A stretch of 64,000 nt of DNA from Neostapfia colusana (taxonomy: Eukaryota; Streptophyta; Magnoliopsida; Poales; Poaceae), in the NCBI GenBank assembly GCA_030760725.1, contig JASWHV010000012.1, positions 18,614,368 to 18,678,367 of the forward strand, in the 5' to 3' direction. A program made the position numbers and the translations under genes. The notes below the pieces were generated by a model. That model made no database searches. It saw nothing but the letters and a program-made list of their open reading frames with translations, and was not told the origin of the DNA. Within the stretch, counting starts at the first letter, position 1, and each line of letters starts with the position of its first letter. Of this stretch, positions 1 to 10,700 are shown piece after piece.

Positions 1-2697
1 GGTTTCAAGCTTTGGTATTCTGGTTCGGCTGGGACTAGGAATGGCGTAGGTGTTCTAATAGATAAGAGTCTTAAGGATGGAGTAGTGGATGTTCGAAGAC
101 GAGGGGATAGGATCATCTTAATCAAGATAGTAATTGGGGACATTGTCTTGAACGTCATTAGTGCTTATGCCCCACAAGTTGGGCTCAACATGAGTGCTAA
201 GAGGCAATTTTGGGAGGACTTGGAGGATATGGTTAGTAGTGTACCGATAACCGAGAAACTCCTCATAGGGGGAGATCTCAATGGTCATGTGGGTGCAACT
301 AACCTAGGATTTGAGGGAGTACATGGAGGTTTTGGATGCGGCGATAGAAATCAAGAGGGTAAGGACATCCTAGACTTTGCCGTAGCCTATGATCTGTTGA
401 TAGCTAACACCCTCTTTAGGAAGAGGCAATCTCACCTAGTGACCTTTAGTAGTGCCCAACACTCTAGCCAGATTGACTTTGTCCTCACTAGGAGAAAGGA
501 TAGACGGGAGTGTCTAGATTGTAAGGTGATCCCGGGGGAGTGTGTTGTGACACAACATAAGCTTGTGGTCGCTGACTTTCGCTTCCATACATGTTCTTTG
601 CGGGACAAAGGTGTCAAAATCACAAGAACAAAGTGGTGGAAGTTGAAGGGAGAATCACAAGAATCCTTTAAAAATAGGGTGATCACAGAAGGACCCTGGG
701 CAGAAAATGGAGATGCAGATAGTATGTGGATGAAGATGGCAACTTGCATTAGGAAGGTAGCTAGTGAGGTGTTCGGTGTGACAAAGGGAAAGAAACTTAT
801 AGATAAAGACACTTGGTGGTGGAATGAGGATGTACAAAAGGCCATTAAGGAGAAGAAGGAGTGTTACAAGAGTTGGCATAATGATAGAAGCGCAAGCAAC
901 ATGCTTAAGTACAAAGAGGCTAAGAAGAATGCAAGGCGGGTTGTGAGTAAGACAAGAGGACAAACCTATGATAAGTTATATGAGAGACTAGGGACAAAAG
1001 AAGGTGAAAAGGACATATACAAGGTAGCAAAAATCCGCGAGAGAAAGATTAGGGATCTCAATCAAGTTAAATGTATCAAAGATGAGACTAACCGCATTCT
1101 AGTGAAGGATGAAGAGATTAAGAATAGATGGCGTGATTACTTTAATGGGCTATTCAATGATGGGAATGAGAGCACTATGGTTGAGTTGGATGACTCCTTT
1201 GATGACTCCAACAGGCGGTTCGTGCGGAGGATACAAGAGTTTGAGGTTAAGGAGGCCTTAAAAAGGATGAAAGGAGGAAAGGCCCTCGGCCCTGACGATG
1301 TCCCTATTGAGGTGTGGAGATGTCTTGGGGACGTCGCAATAGTATGGCTCACAAAGCTATTCAACCACATTTTTCGGTCAAACAAGATGCCTGAAGAATG
1401 AAGGAAAAGTATATTAGTACCTATCTTCAAAAATAAAGGAGATATTCAAAGTTGTACTAATTATCGAGGTATTAAGCTTATGAGTCATACTATGAAGCTT
1501 TGGGAGAGAGTGATTGAACATCGCCTGAGGAAAGTGACCAATGTCACTAAAAACCAGTTTGGTTTTATGCCTGGGAGGTCTACAATGGAGGCGATTTTCT
1601 TGCTTCGTCAGCTTATAGAGAGATATAGGGAGCAGAAGAAGGACTTGCATATGGTGTTCATCGACTTGGAGAAGGCGTACGACAAGATACCAAGGTCAGT
1701 CATGTGGTGGGCACTAGAGAAACATAAAGTGCCAAAAAAGTACATTACCCTTATCAAGGATATGTACAATAATGTTAGGACAAGTGTGCGCGTAAGTGAT
1801 AGTGAGACTGATGCATTTCCTATCACGGTAGGACTACATCAAGGATCAGCTTTGAGCCCATACATCTTTTCCTTGGTCATGGATGAGGTGTCGAAGGATA
1901 TACAAGGGGATATCCCTTGGTGCATGCTCTTTGCTGATGATGTAGTGCTGGTAGATGAAACTAGAGATGGTGTTGATAAGAAATTAGAGTTATGGAGACA
2001 AACCTTAGAGTCCAAGGGGTTTAGACTTAGTAGGACCAAAACCGAGTATATGAGGTGCGACTTTAGTGGTGTTGGTCGTGAAGAGGGAAATGTTAGTCTA
2101 CAAGGACAAATAGTACCTAGAAGGGACTCTTTCCGATACTTAGGATCAATGTTACAAAGCAATGGCGATATTGATGAGGATGTTTGCCACAGGATCAAGG
2201 TAGGGTGGATGAAATGGCGACAAGCCTCTGGAATACTATGTGATAGGAAAGTCCCACAAAAGCTAAAAGGGAAGTTCTATAGGACGGTGATCAGACCCGC
2301 AATGCTCTATGGGGCGGAATGTTGGCCAACTAAACGGCAACATGTCCAACAAATGAGTGTCGCAGAGATGCGCATGCTACGGTGGATGTGTGGGCACACG
2401 AGAAGAGACCGAATAAGGAATGAGACGATTCGTGATAAGGTAGGGGTGGCGCCGATTGAAGAGAAGTTAGTCCAACATCGGCTTAGGTGGTTTGGACATA
2501 TCCAACGGAGACCTCCAGAAGCACCGATTAACAGTGGGATTTTGAGAGGTAGAGAAAATATTAGGAGGGGTAGAGGACGACCAAGGTTGACCTGGGAGGA
2601 GGCGGTAAAACGAGATTTGAGAGATTGGAATGTATCCAGAGACTTAGCTCATGATAGGACCGCATGGAAAGTAGCAATTCATGTGCCAGAATCGTAG
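1..2697 (+). pseudogene. RTE LINE endonuclease-reverse transcriptase ORF, one nonsense codon
   Basis: The frame is open from base 1 to the stop at 2695-2697 except for a TGA at 1399-1401, where copy B has TGG (Trp). Residues 1-180 are the C-terminal two thirds of an APE-like endonuclease: SAYAPQ, GGDLNGHVG, then SQIDFVL, which keeps the catalytic Asp. RT follows, with CTNYRGIKL, FIDLEKAYDKI, GLHQGSALSP and the FADD catalytic box near 1930. A Cys/His-rich C-terminal part holds W-rich blocks (WMCGHTRRDRIRN, RLRWFGHIQRR) usual in plant RTE/L1 proteins. The product would nick target DNA and prime reverse transcription there. Apart from the stop codon the copy looks intact, so it is young. Confidence 0.9.
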
Positions 2698-2940
2698 TTT
2701 TGTTTTTTCTTTTTTCTCTTTTTTTTTCCTTTTTTCTTTTTTTTTCTTTTTTTTTCTTTTTTTTTTCCTTTTTTCTTTTTTTTTCCTTTTTTCCTTTTTT
2801 CTTTTTTTATTTTCTCATTTTCTTTTCCTTTTTTCTTATTTCTTTTCTCTTTTCTCTCTTTCCTTTTTTTTTCCTTTTTTCTTTTTCCTTTTTTTTCTCT
2901 TTTTTTTTTCTTTTTTCCTTGTTCTCATATCTCTTCCTCT
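2698..2940 (+). repeat. Polypyrimidine tract in the LINE 3' UTR
   Basis: About 240 bases consist almost only of T and C, mostly T6-10 runs broken by C or CC. It starts just after the ORF stop and ends before the conserved 3' end block. Copy B has the same tract, about half as long (50890-51015, purines on +). Long poly-Phe reading frames here are artefacts of composition. Confidence 0.9.
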
Positions 2941-3336
2941 GTTTTACTTCATTGATATTGGGTTTCATGTCTAGCCGACCCCAACAGGCTTGGGATAAAG
3001 GCTTGGTTGTTGTACTCTAATATAAGGGTTTGCTAATTAGTTTCATATTTTACTTATTACTATTATTATATATTTTTTCAAGAGGGGTGCCCCTCGCCTG
3101 AGCTCTTGCCCATTTCATTCAACAGAGTTTTATCACACATACTGGAAGTTCATTAATTCCCGGCAAATCACACCATCATTACTAGAGTACAATCATCACA
3201 TGTTACAACACATAGCAGTTCTAGGACCTTGCAACACACTCACGCCACATCTAACGATCACGATGTTAATCATCCACTAACACGGGATACATAACTCACA
3301 CTATGCCGGGCTACTCATGGTACTACAGGCTGCTGC

Positions 3337-4463
3337 CTAGTGTGGTGGGACTCGTCGAGGTACTGCGTCCTCCATGCCGTGGTCCTGGCGCCACTCGTGC
3401 CCCAAGTCAATCCCGCCGTCGACCAACTCCTCGACGGTGAAGGGGAACTGTCCACCGCCGTGTCCTGCGGTCCCCTGACTAGGTCCTCCACAGCTAGCAA
3501 CCTCCTCCAGTATCTCGACGCTCGAGTCCTGACCGTCGCCTCCCTGCAGGTGCTTGTCCTCCTCTGGCTCGTCTCTGGTGTCGTCGTCAGAGTCGCTGTA
3601 CGTCTCCGTGCTCCCAGTGTGTCCTCCACGCAGCTGCTCCAGCAGTCGAAGGATCTTGCCTTGGCCGAAGCATCCAGCGCCACTGGCTATAGTGGCCCGG
3701 ACGGAGGGAGTCAGGTGGGGTACAGCTGGCACGCGCATCGTCTGCGTGCCACTCTCGTGCTGCACGGCCAGGGTGCTCTTACGAGCAGTGATCCGGACTC
3801 GTGCTCCCCCTGAGCGAGCTCCGGCCAGGTAGAGGGAGTCCAACTCCCTGACGTGTGCTGCAGTATTGTGGTTGAGCTCCACGCGTAGAGCCTCGGTCAC
3901 ATCACGAGCTCGCGTCGTCTCGGTGCGGGCCTCGTCCAGCTGGGCCTGCAGACTCCTCACTCTAGCCTCCGCGTCCTGAGTGCGAGCAACCTCTGCCCTC
4001 CACTCTGTGTGGGCGTTCTCGCAGCACTGGTCCAAGGCGTGCAGGTATTTGGCAGTCTCTGTCAAGGTGGTGTCCTCCATGGTCCTGGTGGATCTCTCCA
4101 GTGTCGCAACTCGGTGCCTCCAGACGTAGCTGTCCTCTCGGCGCACGGGGAAGTAACGGATGGGAATCGGCCCAGTCCGCTCCATGCACCTGTCGCTGAG
4201 CTCCAACAGTGCCTCCCGTGCAACAGCTCTGATGGAGTCCGCATAGCGGGCTCGGTGAAGGTGAGCGAGTAGGGCTGCACTTTGTAAGGTCATGATGCCT
4301 CAGTGACGTGGACCTCTGCCTCGCAGCGGAGTGCACCGTCCTCCTCGTACTCCCTCCAGCGGTAGCACGGAAACCTCATGTAGCCGAGTCTCTCCAAGGT
4401 GCGGATCAGCACCTGCGGGAACCCAGTCAGGTCCTGGCAAGTACCCTCAGACCAGCCGTCCAT
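3337..4463 (-). pseudogene. Uncharacterised coiled-coil ORF of the LARD-like element, frameshifted
   Basis: The frame opens at ATG 4463 (MDGWSEGTCQDLTGFP...), ends after 57 codons at a TGA (4292-4290), and an overlapping ATG at 4293 opens a 318-codon frame to the stop at 3337. The ATGA overlap looks like a 1-nt frameshift in one ancestral ORF of about 375 residues. The first part is rich in aromatic and basic residues (YMRFPCYRWREYEEDG). The middle (about residues 145-235) is a long Ala/Arg/Glu/Leu helix typical of a coiled coil (RVRSLQAQLDEARTETTRAR). The tail is acidic (YSDSDDDTRDEPEEDK). There is no CCHC knuckle, protease or RT motif. It is the only protein of the element; a gag-like structural role is possible but not shown. 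Confidence 0.55.
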
Positions 4464-4470
4464 CTGTCAA
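4464..4470 (-). promoter_or_regulatory. Putative 3' splice acceptor before the ORF
   Basis: TTGACAG on the minus strand directly precedes the ATG at 4463. With the donor near 6940 it would remove the primer site and most of R-U5, giving a subgenomic mRNA. No transcript evidence is available here. Confidence 0.3.
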
Positions 4471-4618
4471 GGTAAACTATGGGTCAGTGTTGTTTTGACA
4501 ATAATTTTACATAAGAGTGAGGTAAGTCTCGTAAAGGTATGTTTTCGCACATAATTTTTGGAAAATATGTGTTCCGTCGATGTTTCGTCTCTATGGCTTC
4601 GTCCTACGGCCAAGTACG

Positions 4619-4630
4619 GCTCTGATACCA
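4619..4630 (-). other. Primer-binding site (initiator Met tRNA)
   Basis: TGGTATCAGAGC on the minus strand at 4630-4619 is complementary to the 3' end of plant initiator-Met tRNA, the usual minus-strand primer of plant LTR elements. It lies 3 nt inside the LTR end at 4634 and fixes that boundary and the element orientation. Confidence 0.85.
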
Positions 4631-6162
4631 CTCTGTAGGGACCCACCTCTTGTGGGGCCCACTTGTGCATCTCGTACCAATCCTTGGATCAGTAGTCGGT
4701 ACGCACAATAGAATTGATCGAAAGCCATGCATTAATTCAGCCTTAGCATAACCCTTAAGGTCTTACAGCCAAGTCTTTAAGTTACAATTCATTGGCCTCG
4801 CAGGGCCTCAAATGAGCGACAAACTAGTGAAAGGCAGTAGACTAAGTGGCTCCCATTCCACTCAGGCAGCCTTGGGCGCAGGACTAGACCTACTCGTCGA
4901 TGTATTGTGCTTCATCCTCCATCTCCCTCTCTTCTTCTGCTTCTGAGGGTCGCGAAGAAAGCAAGAGTGAGTACGGAAGGTACTCAGCAAGCCCTAACAC
5001 TATGCAAGGGAAAGTGTTTCATGCTAGGGTTAAAACAAGGAAGGGCCATATGGCTTAGGGTTGCCGAAAAGCATTCATGCAGGGTCTTCTTTGAAGAAGA
5101 TTTTGCAAAGCAAAAGAGGCAGTCTTTTCTTGCTTTTAGTTGGTGGGACCTGGGGGAGTTTGAGCTCCATCCCGCCAGTTCCCTAATTTTTAACCGAACG
5201 TTCAAGCCCACGACTTTACTAGTTCCCAGCACACAGCCAAAATCTCCAAAACACAGCAAACACTGCCACCCGTCACACCAAGGAAACACACTAAGGCTAG
5301 TCAACAAGAGCTCGGAGCATAGCGTGCCAATACCGTGGCAATGGTTATCCAGATTTACACTCTGCAGAGGTTGTACACTTTACCCATAGGTCAGGCATTC
5401 CTAACAAGGGAGTAGTGTAACGTTCGACTAATCTTCCACGAATAATCCCACAATCACACCTCGGGACGCACCTAGGGGCTATTTGGGCAATTACTCTCCT
5501 AGTCGGACCACGGGTAATGACTCCCCCGTGTCTTTTCCTGGTCTCCCGTGCCCTACTGGCCGCCAGATGGCTCATGTGGAAGTCACCAAGAAGGTAGAGG
5601 GAATCCTGCCCATATAGGTTCTGTGGTTGTACGGAAACACCATGACAAGGTCATGTGAACCGATCCTTGAGTTGGTGAGGCGGCTCCGTCCATGTCCATG
5701 ATAGGTGGACTACACCGAAGCACACACTACTCATTCACCAATCCCGCCTCAACCACCCCTTTTCCCACTTCACTCCACGCAGGTTGTATGACACCATCCC
5801 TAATCCATTTCCTAACTCACACCACCAAGACACCTTTCACACTCTTCGCAAATCCAATGATTAATTGTAGTGAGACACGATGCGAACATCGCGAGGGTCC
5901 CTAAGCAATTCTACTTTCAAGGGATTACGCACGTCATCACGTTATATTGTGATGACGGGGCCTTAGGGCGTCAAGGAAGAGTTGACAAGGTCAAGGAGGG
6001 TTCGTGGCACGTCACATGTCAACCACATGACTACGTGGCCACTAGCAAATGGGTTTTAGATACTACAACGTTTAAAAGTAATCATGGAAATCATGCATAT
6101 TGAAAAAAACAGGCTAACAGGGTAATTTCGCAATTTCATAGGAGCAATAATGATCAAGGGAG

Positions 6163-6360
6163 TTAGAGCTTGCCTTCGAAAGCTTCTAAGAACTCCTCGT
6201 AATCCGGGTCTTCGAGTTCCTCGTCCAATCCCTCGCTCGCTATAGTACGTAAGTTGTTCGAGTTAGCGTCGAACCCAAAGGATTGCAAGAACTTAGGTAC
6301 CACCTCAGTAAGGTGGTTGTAGGGGTTTTAGGGGGTTGTGTCTTTGGCCGGGGGCCTCAT
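6163..6360 (-). pseudogene. Small acidic ORF inside the LTR, one stop codon
   Basis: On the minus strand a 65-codon frame runs from an ATG at 6360 to a TAA at 6165-6163. It begins MRPPAKDTTP and is interrupted by one TAA after codon 10. The remainder is regular protein-like sequence: a hydrophobic core (VVPKFLQSFGFDAN) and an acidic tail (GLDEELEDPDYEEFLEAF). Base composition and codon pattern look coding, unlike the surrounding LTR. I do not recognise the family. It lies in R-U5, which is an unusual place for coding sequence; it may be a captured exon or an upstream leader ORF. Confidence 0.4.
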
Positions 6361-6933
6361 CCTATCCCCATTTGCCGTTTACTTGATTATTTGAGTTAGT
6401 GCAAGTACTAGCAATTAGCAACGCTCAAAAATGGTTTTTAGCCTTAGGGTTTTATGTACCCGCGAATGTTCTTTCCAAGTTTTTGTGTTCACTTATCGGG
6501 TGTACCTAGCGCTTTTCTCTGGATCGGCAGCTAGCCAGAGCCGTACTTTCTTTGTCAGTTTGTCTAACGTGGTTCATGCCAGAAGCCTACGTAGCGTGGG
6601 GAGTCTAACGGAAAGGTCCTTAGGCCACGAGGGTCGCCGAAGAGGCGGAGGCAGTTCGCCAGAGATAGCGGCGGTGGTGGAGCTCGGTGAGCTATGCATG
6701 CGCATGTGTTTTCCTTCGGTCTAGGCGTCCATACACGTGAGGGAGAGTGTGGTAAAGCCCTTGGTGGGCTCGTACGGGTCGGTGCAGCCTTCCCGGTGGC
6801 TGGTGGCGGCGCATGGCGGGCAGTGGGCGGAGACCCATGGTGCCAGCCCCCCTATGGGGCTTCGGTGCGGGTGCTAGGGGTCAGCGCTGCTCGGAACACT
6901 TTATGAGACGCAACAGGAGGGAGGGGGAACAGT

Positions 6934-6943
6934 GACTTACCAG
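6934..6943 (-). promoter_or_regulatory. Putative 5' splice donor in the LTR leader
   Basis: CTG|GTAAGTC on the minus strand (cut between 6941 and 6940) fits the plant donor consensus well and lies about 120 nt downstream of the predicted transcription start. It could pair with the acceptor-like TTGACAG at 4470-4464 next to the ORF ATG. This is sequence likeness only. Confidence 0.4.
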
Positions 6944-7083
6944 CGGATAGCTCGGGAAATGGACGGAGTTGAGGGAGAAGGCAGGGAAATTTTCGATTCC
7001 CCGCGAACTCGTCGTCTGAGCTTCAATCGATGGTGGGGGAGTGTGAGGGAGGCGATGTGCTCACGCCGGCGTGGAGGAGAGAT

Positions 7084-7093
7084 CCTTTTATAG
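7084..7093 (-). promoter_or_regulatory. TATA box of the LARD-like LTR
   Basis: CTATAAAAGG reads on the minus strand at 7093-7084, inside the LTR and about 640 bp from its outer end, as expected for a U3 promoter. Transcription would start near 7060-7050 and run leftward towards the primer site and the ORF. Confidence 0.6.
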
Positions 7094-7728
7094 CCATGTC
7101 GAGGCGGTTCTGGCGGCTGGAGCGCGGGTGGGGAGGACCTCATGGCAGCATTGATGCGGGTCGTCCAAAATCCGGTGATGTGGCTTCTGAGCGCGACGGG
7201 CGGTGTATTGAAGGCGGCGTGGGGGCGAGCCGAGGTGGCCGACGCGGTGTCCGGTCGGTGGTGCGGGCGAGCGACCGGTTTTTCGAACGGGGCGGCTGCA
7301 GGCGTCCGGAAACTCGGTGGACGGCACGGCTGAGCTCGGGCACAAGGCATTGAAGGCGATGTGAGGCGGGGCAGAGGTGTCCCATCGCTGGATTCCCGGC
7401 GCGCGAGCGGGCGGCCGACCCGAGCTCGTCCGATTTGGCATCAAATCGCCGGGATTTGTGGGTGCAGTGGACGATGTTTGCTCGGTGGGGCATGGCGTGG
7501 GGTGGCGGCCAGGGATGGGATGGGGGCGGCGAGCTTCCAGGGCGGCGGCGGTCGGGCATTGCTCGCTCGGGGGTTAGGCGGCGGCTGAGGGTAGGGGAAG
7601 GAGAGGGGCGCCGAGCGCCTGTGGGCCGGACCGGGGGAAAAAAAGGGGGTCGGGGGGGGGGGGGGGAGGAATTGGGCCGGGCTGCTGGGCTGCGCCAGGT
7701 GAGGTAGTTTTTTTTTGTGTCTGTTACA

Positions 7729-10700
7729 ACGATGCTTTGAATGTGGTAAGACAGGATACTTTCGTACAGATCGCCCTAACCTTTCAGGTCCTTCTAACCG
7801 TGATGAAAAGCAAAATAAAGTCAAGTCCTCTTTTGGCAACACCAACAAGAAAAAGAAGGGTTTTACAGGACGCAAACTGATAAACAGTTTCATCACCGCA
7901 CATCAAGAAATTGGCTCGAGTGATGTAGACATTGGAAGTGATGAAGATGAAGATGATCTAGCAAACTTGTGCTTCATGGCAGGTAAATCAAAATCAAGTA
8001 TGGAGGATGCAGAACACAACAGTGACAACGAAGAGGTATGTCCTACTTGAGAAGAAATGTGTGATGCTATTTCTCGTGCCACTATTATTGTTAACAAAAA
8101 GGACAAAAAGCTTAGGGACAATGCTGTTAAATTTGAGTCACTAAAATCTGAAATTAATCATTTAAAATCCTTGATTCCTAGTGATGATTCTTGTTCCTTA
8201 TGTGATTTAATATATGAACAATTGTCCTCTCTAAGAAGTGCACACACCTCCACACTTGATAAACTTGAACATGAAATAAAAAGGAACAAAAAGCTTGCTG
8301 CACTTAATGATAAAAACTTGAAAGATGCTTGTTGTTCTACAAATGATTTGCATTGTTCTACTTGCGGTGATCTTGATAAGAAACTACAAGATGCTATGAA
8401 AGAAATTTCTATATTGAACAATGCTTTACGTTCTCATGAAGTTAAATATTGTTCCAATTCCAAATTAAAAGAAAAAGTTCATGTGAAAATTGCCTTGATC
8501 TATCAAATAAACTTGATAACATGCATAGGACATTAGATCGGTTTTGTAATGGGAATAAGAACCTAAACTTGCTGTTGAATTCTTTCAAGTCTTGCAATGA
8601 TAAAACTGGTTTAGGTTTTGATTCACATGCTCATGCTAAGGAACATCCACCTAAAATTGTAAAATCATTAGGAAGTGGTTTGATTCAAACAGTTCCTAAA
8701 CAAAAAGAAGTGGTTTTTAAATCTGCAGGAGTGTTGTCACATTCGGGTTCAAATAAGCATACTGCATGCTCATCTAGACATGAACACAAAGTTAAATTTA
8801 ATTGTACCTATTGTGGTAGAGATGGTCATGTCATAGATTTTTGTTATAGACTAGCTAAACAACATAAAAAGGAAAGAATGCAAGCTAGATCTTATAACTC
8901 TCATGCAAAATTTGCTGCGCATACTAAACCGAATGTCAGGAACATGCAACCTGCTGTTATGAGTCAGAAATATTCAAAGTTTACCTCCGGAGCTTCAGTT
9001 TTTGCCTCTAGACCTTCTGTTTTTGCCTCCGAAACTACTGATTTTCGTGCTACACAAGTAACACCTCATAGGTCAGTAGTTAAGAATAAAAAATCTCAAA
9101 CTTTGACTCATAAACCTGCTGTTTTATCTCAGCCTTCGCATGTTATTTCCGCTGGACATCATGTGACTCAATACTGGATTCTTAAATGCCTTTTAACTAA
9201 CCCTAGTATTGAGTCATCGATGTATTGTGCTTCTATGTAGGTTACACGCTTGAGGAAGGAGAACATTTGGATAGTGGATTCAGGTTGCTCACACCACATG
9301 ACCGGTAACAAAGAATGGTTCTCCTCTCTCTCTTTTGTGTCACGTGTAGAGAATGTTACTTTTGCCGATAATTCTTCACATCCTATAATTGCTAAGGGTT
9401 CGGTTAGAGTAAATGATCACTACACTTTGAAGGATGTGGCACTTGTCAAAAATTTAAAATACAACTTGCTTTCTGTTTCACAATTGCTAGATGAAAATCT
9501 CGAAATTATTTTCAATAAAAACTGCTGCAAAGTTGTAGGTTCAAATAGTGAGCTTATTTTTAACATGTATCGGTTTGGAAGAGTTTTTAAAGCTGATTTT
9601 GATATGTCTTCCTCTAAGCATAGATGTCTAGTTGCAAATGATTCCAAAGATTTATATTTTTTGCATCGTATACTTGGTCACGTAGGCTTTGATCATCTCA
9701 CGCGTGTTAGTGCTCTTGATCGCATACGTGGGCTGCCTAAGCTTAAAGGGGACAAAGAAATTGTGTGCTCTTCTTGTAGACATGCTAAGATGGTTGCAGT
9801 TTCACATGCTTCTCTCACAATGACCATGACAACAGAACCGGGTCAACTTTTACACCTTGACACCCTAGGACCATCACGTGTTCAATCCTTCGGAAGTAAA
9901 TGGTATGTTCTTGTGATTGTTGATGACTATTCTAGATACTCTTGGGTTTACTTTATGGCATCTAAGAATGAAGCTTTTAGTCACTTTAGAACTTTATTTC
10001 TTAGATTATCAATTGATCACCTAGGATCTTTAAGAGCAATTAGAAGTGATAATGGAACCGAATTTAAAAAACAATCGTTTGATCACTTTTGTGCTGAAAA
10101 TGCAATAGATCATCAATTTTCTTCACCATATGTACCTCAACAAAATGGTGTTGTAGAGAGAAAGAACATAACCTTAGTTGATATGGCTAGGACTATGCTT
10201 GATGAATATCAAACTCCAAGGAAATTTTGGGCTGATGCAATTGCAACCGCATGTTATGTCTCAAATCATGTTTTCTTGCGTGCTAAGCTAGGTAAAACAC
10301 CATATGAGCTCAGGTTTGGACATAGGCCTAGTGTCACACACTTTAGGGTCTTTGGTTGCAAATGCTATGTAAAGAAACATGGTAATCTTGATAAATTTGA
10401 ATCTAGATCTGTTGATGGCATGTTTCTTGGTTATCCATCTCATACTAGAGGCTACCGTGTGCTCTTACTTGATACTAACAAAATTGTGGAGACTTGTGAG
10501 TTTTCTTTTGATGAAGCTAGCCCAGGGTACTAGTTCAAATATTGCAGGTCCGGATCCATATCTGCAGGGGGAGAGTATTTTCGTTAAAGAAGAGAAAGAA
10601 GTGGTGCTGCTGCTCGAAAATTCAGCAGCTAATGACATTGTTCCAGCTCCTGATCTTGATTCACAGCCAGCACTGACGACCACCATTGCCGGTCCAGATC

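Larger units (their letters stand above)
1..3013 (+). mobile_element. RTE-clade LINE, copy A (5' end outside window)
   Basis: This is a non-LTR retrotransposon with an endonuclease-RT reading frame, a long T/C-rich 3' UTR and a 3' end at about 3013 in TTGTTGT. The TTG-type tail instead of poly(A), together with an APE-type endonuclease followed by RT, is what is known of the plant RTE clade. The reading frame is already open at base 1, so the 5' part lies left of the window. A second, nearly identical copy lies on the minus strand at 50806-54240. Downstream sequence from 3014 belongs to a minus-strand LTR element, so this LINE probably inserted into it; the matching target duplication would lie outside the window. 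Confidence 0.9.
3014..7728 (-). mobile_element. Non-autonomous LTR retrotransposon (LARD-like), 5' part
   Basis: On the minus strand the order is: LTR (7728 to 4634), a 3-nt spacer, an initiator-Met primer site (4630 to 4619), an ORF of unknown function (4463 to 3337), then untranslated sequence up to the LINE at 3013. No RT, integrase or protease is seen, so it would depend on enzymes from elsewhere unless these lie beyond the LINE. Its outer end at 7728/7729 falls inside the gag of a copia element, whose frame resumes immediately, so I infer it inserted there; the predicted TSD is ACGAT (7729-7733). The 3' LTR lies outside the window. Bases 3014-3336 hold no ORF. Confidence 0.7.
4634..7728 (-). 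repeat. 5' LTR of the LARD-like element (about 3.1 kb)
   Basis: Read on the minus strand it starts TGTAACAG at 7728 and ends CCCTACA at 4634, a TGTA/TACA terminal inverted repeat, and the primer site follows 3 nt later. The U3 part (7728 to about 7060) is GC-rich with a G15 run at 7652-7666 and ends in a TATA box. The R-U5 part is about 2.4 kb and contains a splice-donor-like site near 6940 and a small ORF at 6360-6163. The inner end is well supported by the primer site; the outer end rests on the TG/CA ends and on the copia frame resuming at 7729. Confidence 0.65.

Noticed and set aside
432..963. Antisense frames of 100-137 codons opposite the LINE ORF (also 52749-53280)
   Set aside because: They mirror the conserved sense ORF in both copies, carry no motif and are explained by the codon use of the sense strand.
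2664..3020. Two overlapping 97-118 codon frames rich in Phe/Leu/Ser
   Set aside because: They are translations of the T/C-only tract in the LINE 3' UTR; any frame of such DNA stays open.
3340..3832. Plus-strand frames opposite the coiled-coil ORF
   Set aside because: GC-rich shadow frames; the minus strand has the better start, length, coiled coil and element context.
4907..5575. Frames of 76-160 codons on both strands in the LARD-like LTR
   Set aside because: No family motif, no conserved frame, and they lie in LTR sequence next to the primer site.
6937..7896. Many overlapping frames of 60-150 codons on both strands
   Set aside because: The region is GC-rich LTR U3 with few stop codons by composition; some frames cross the LTR/copia junction at 7728.
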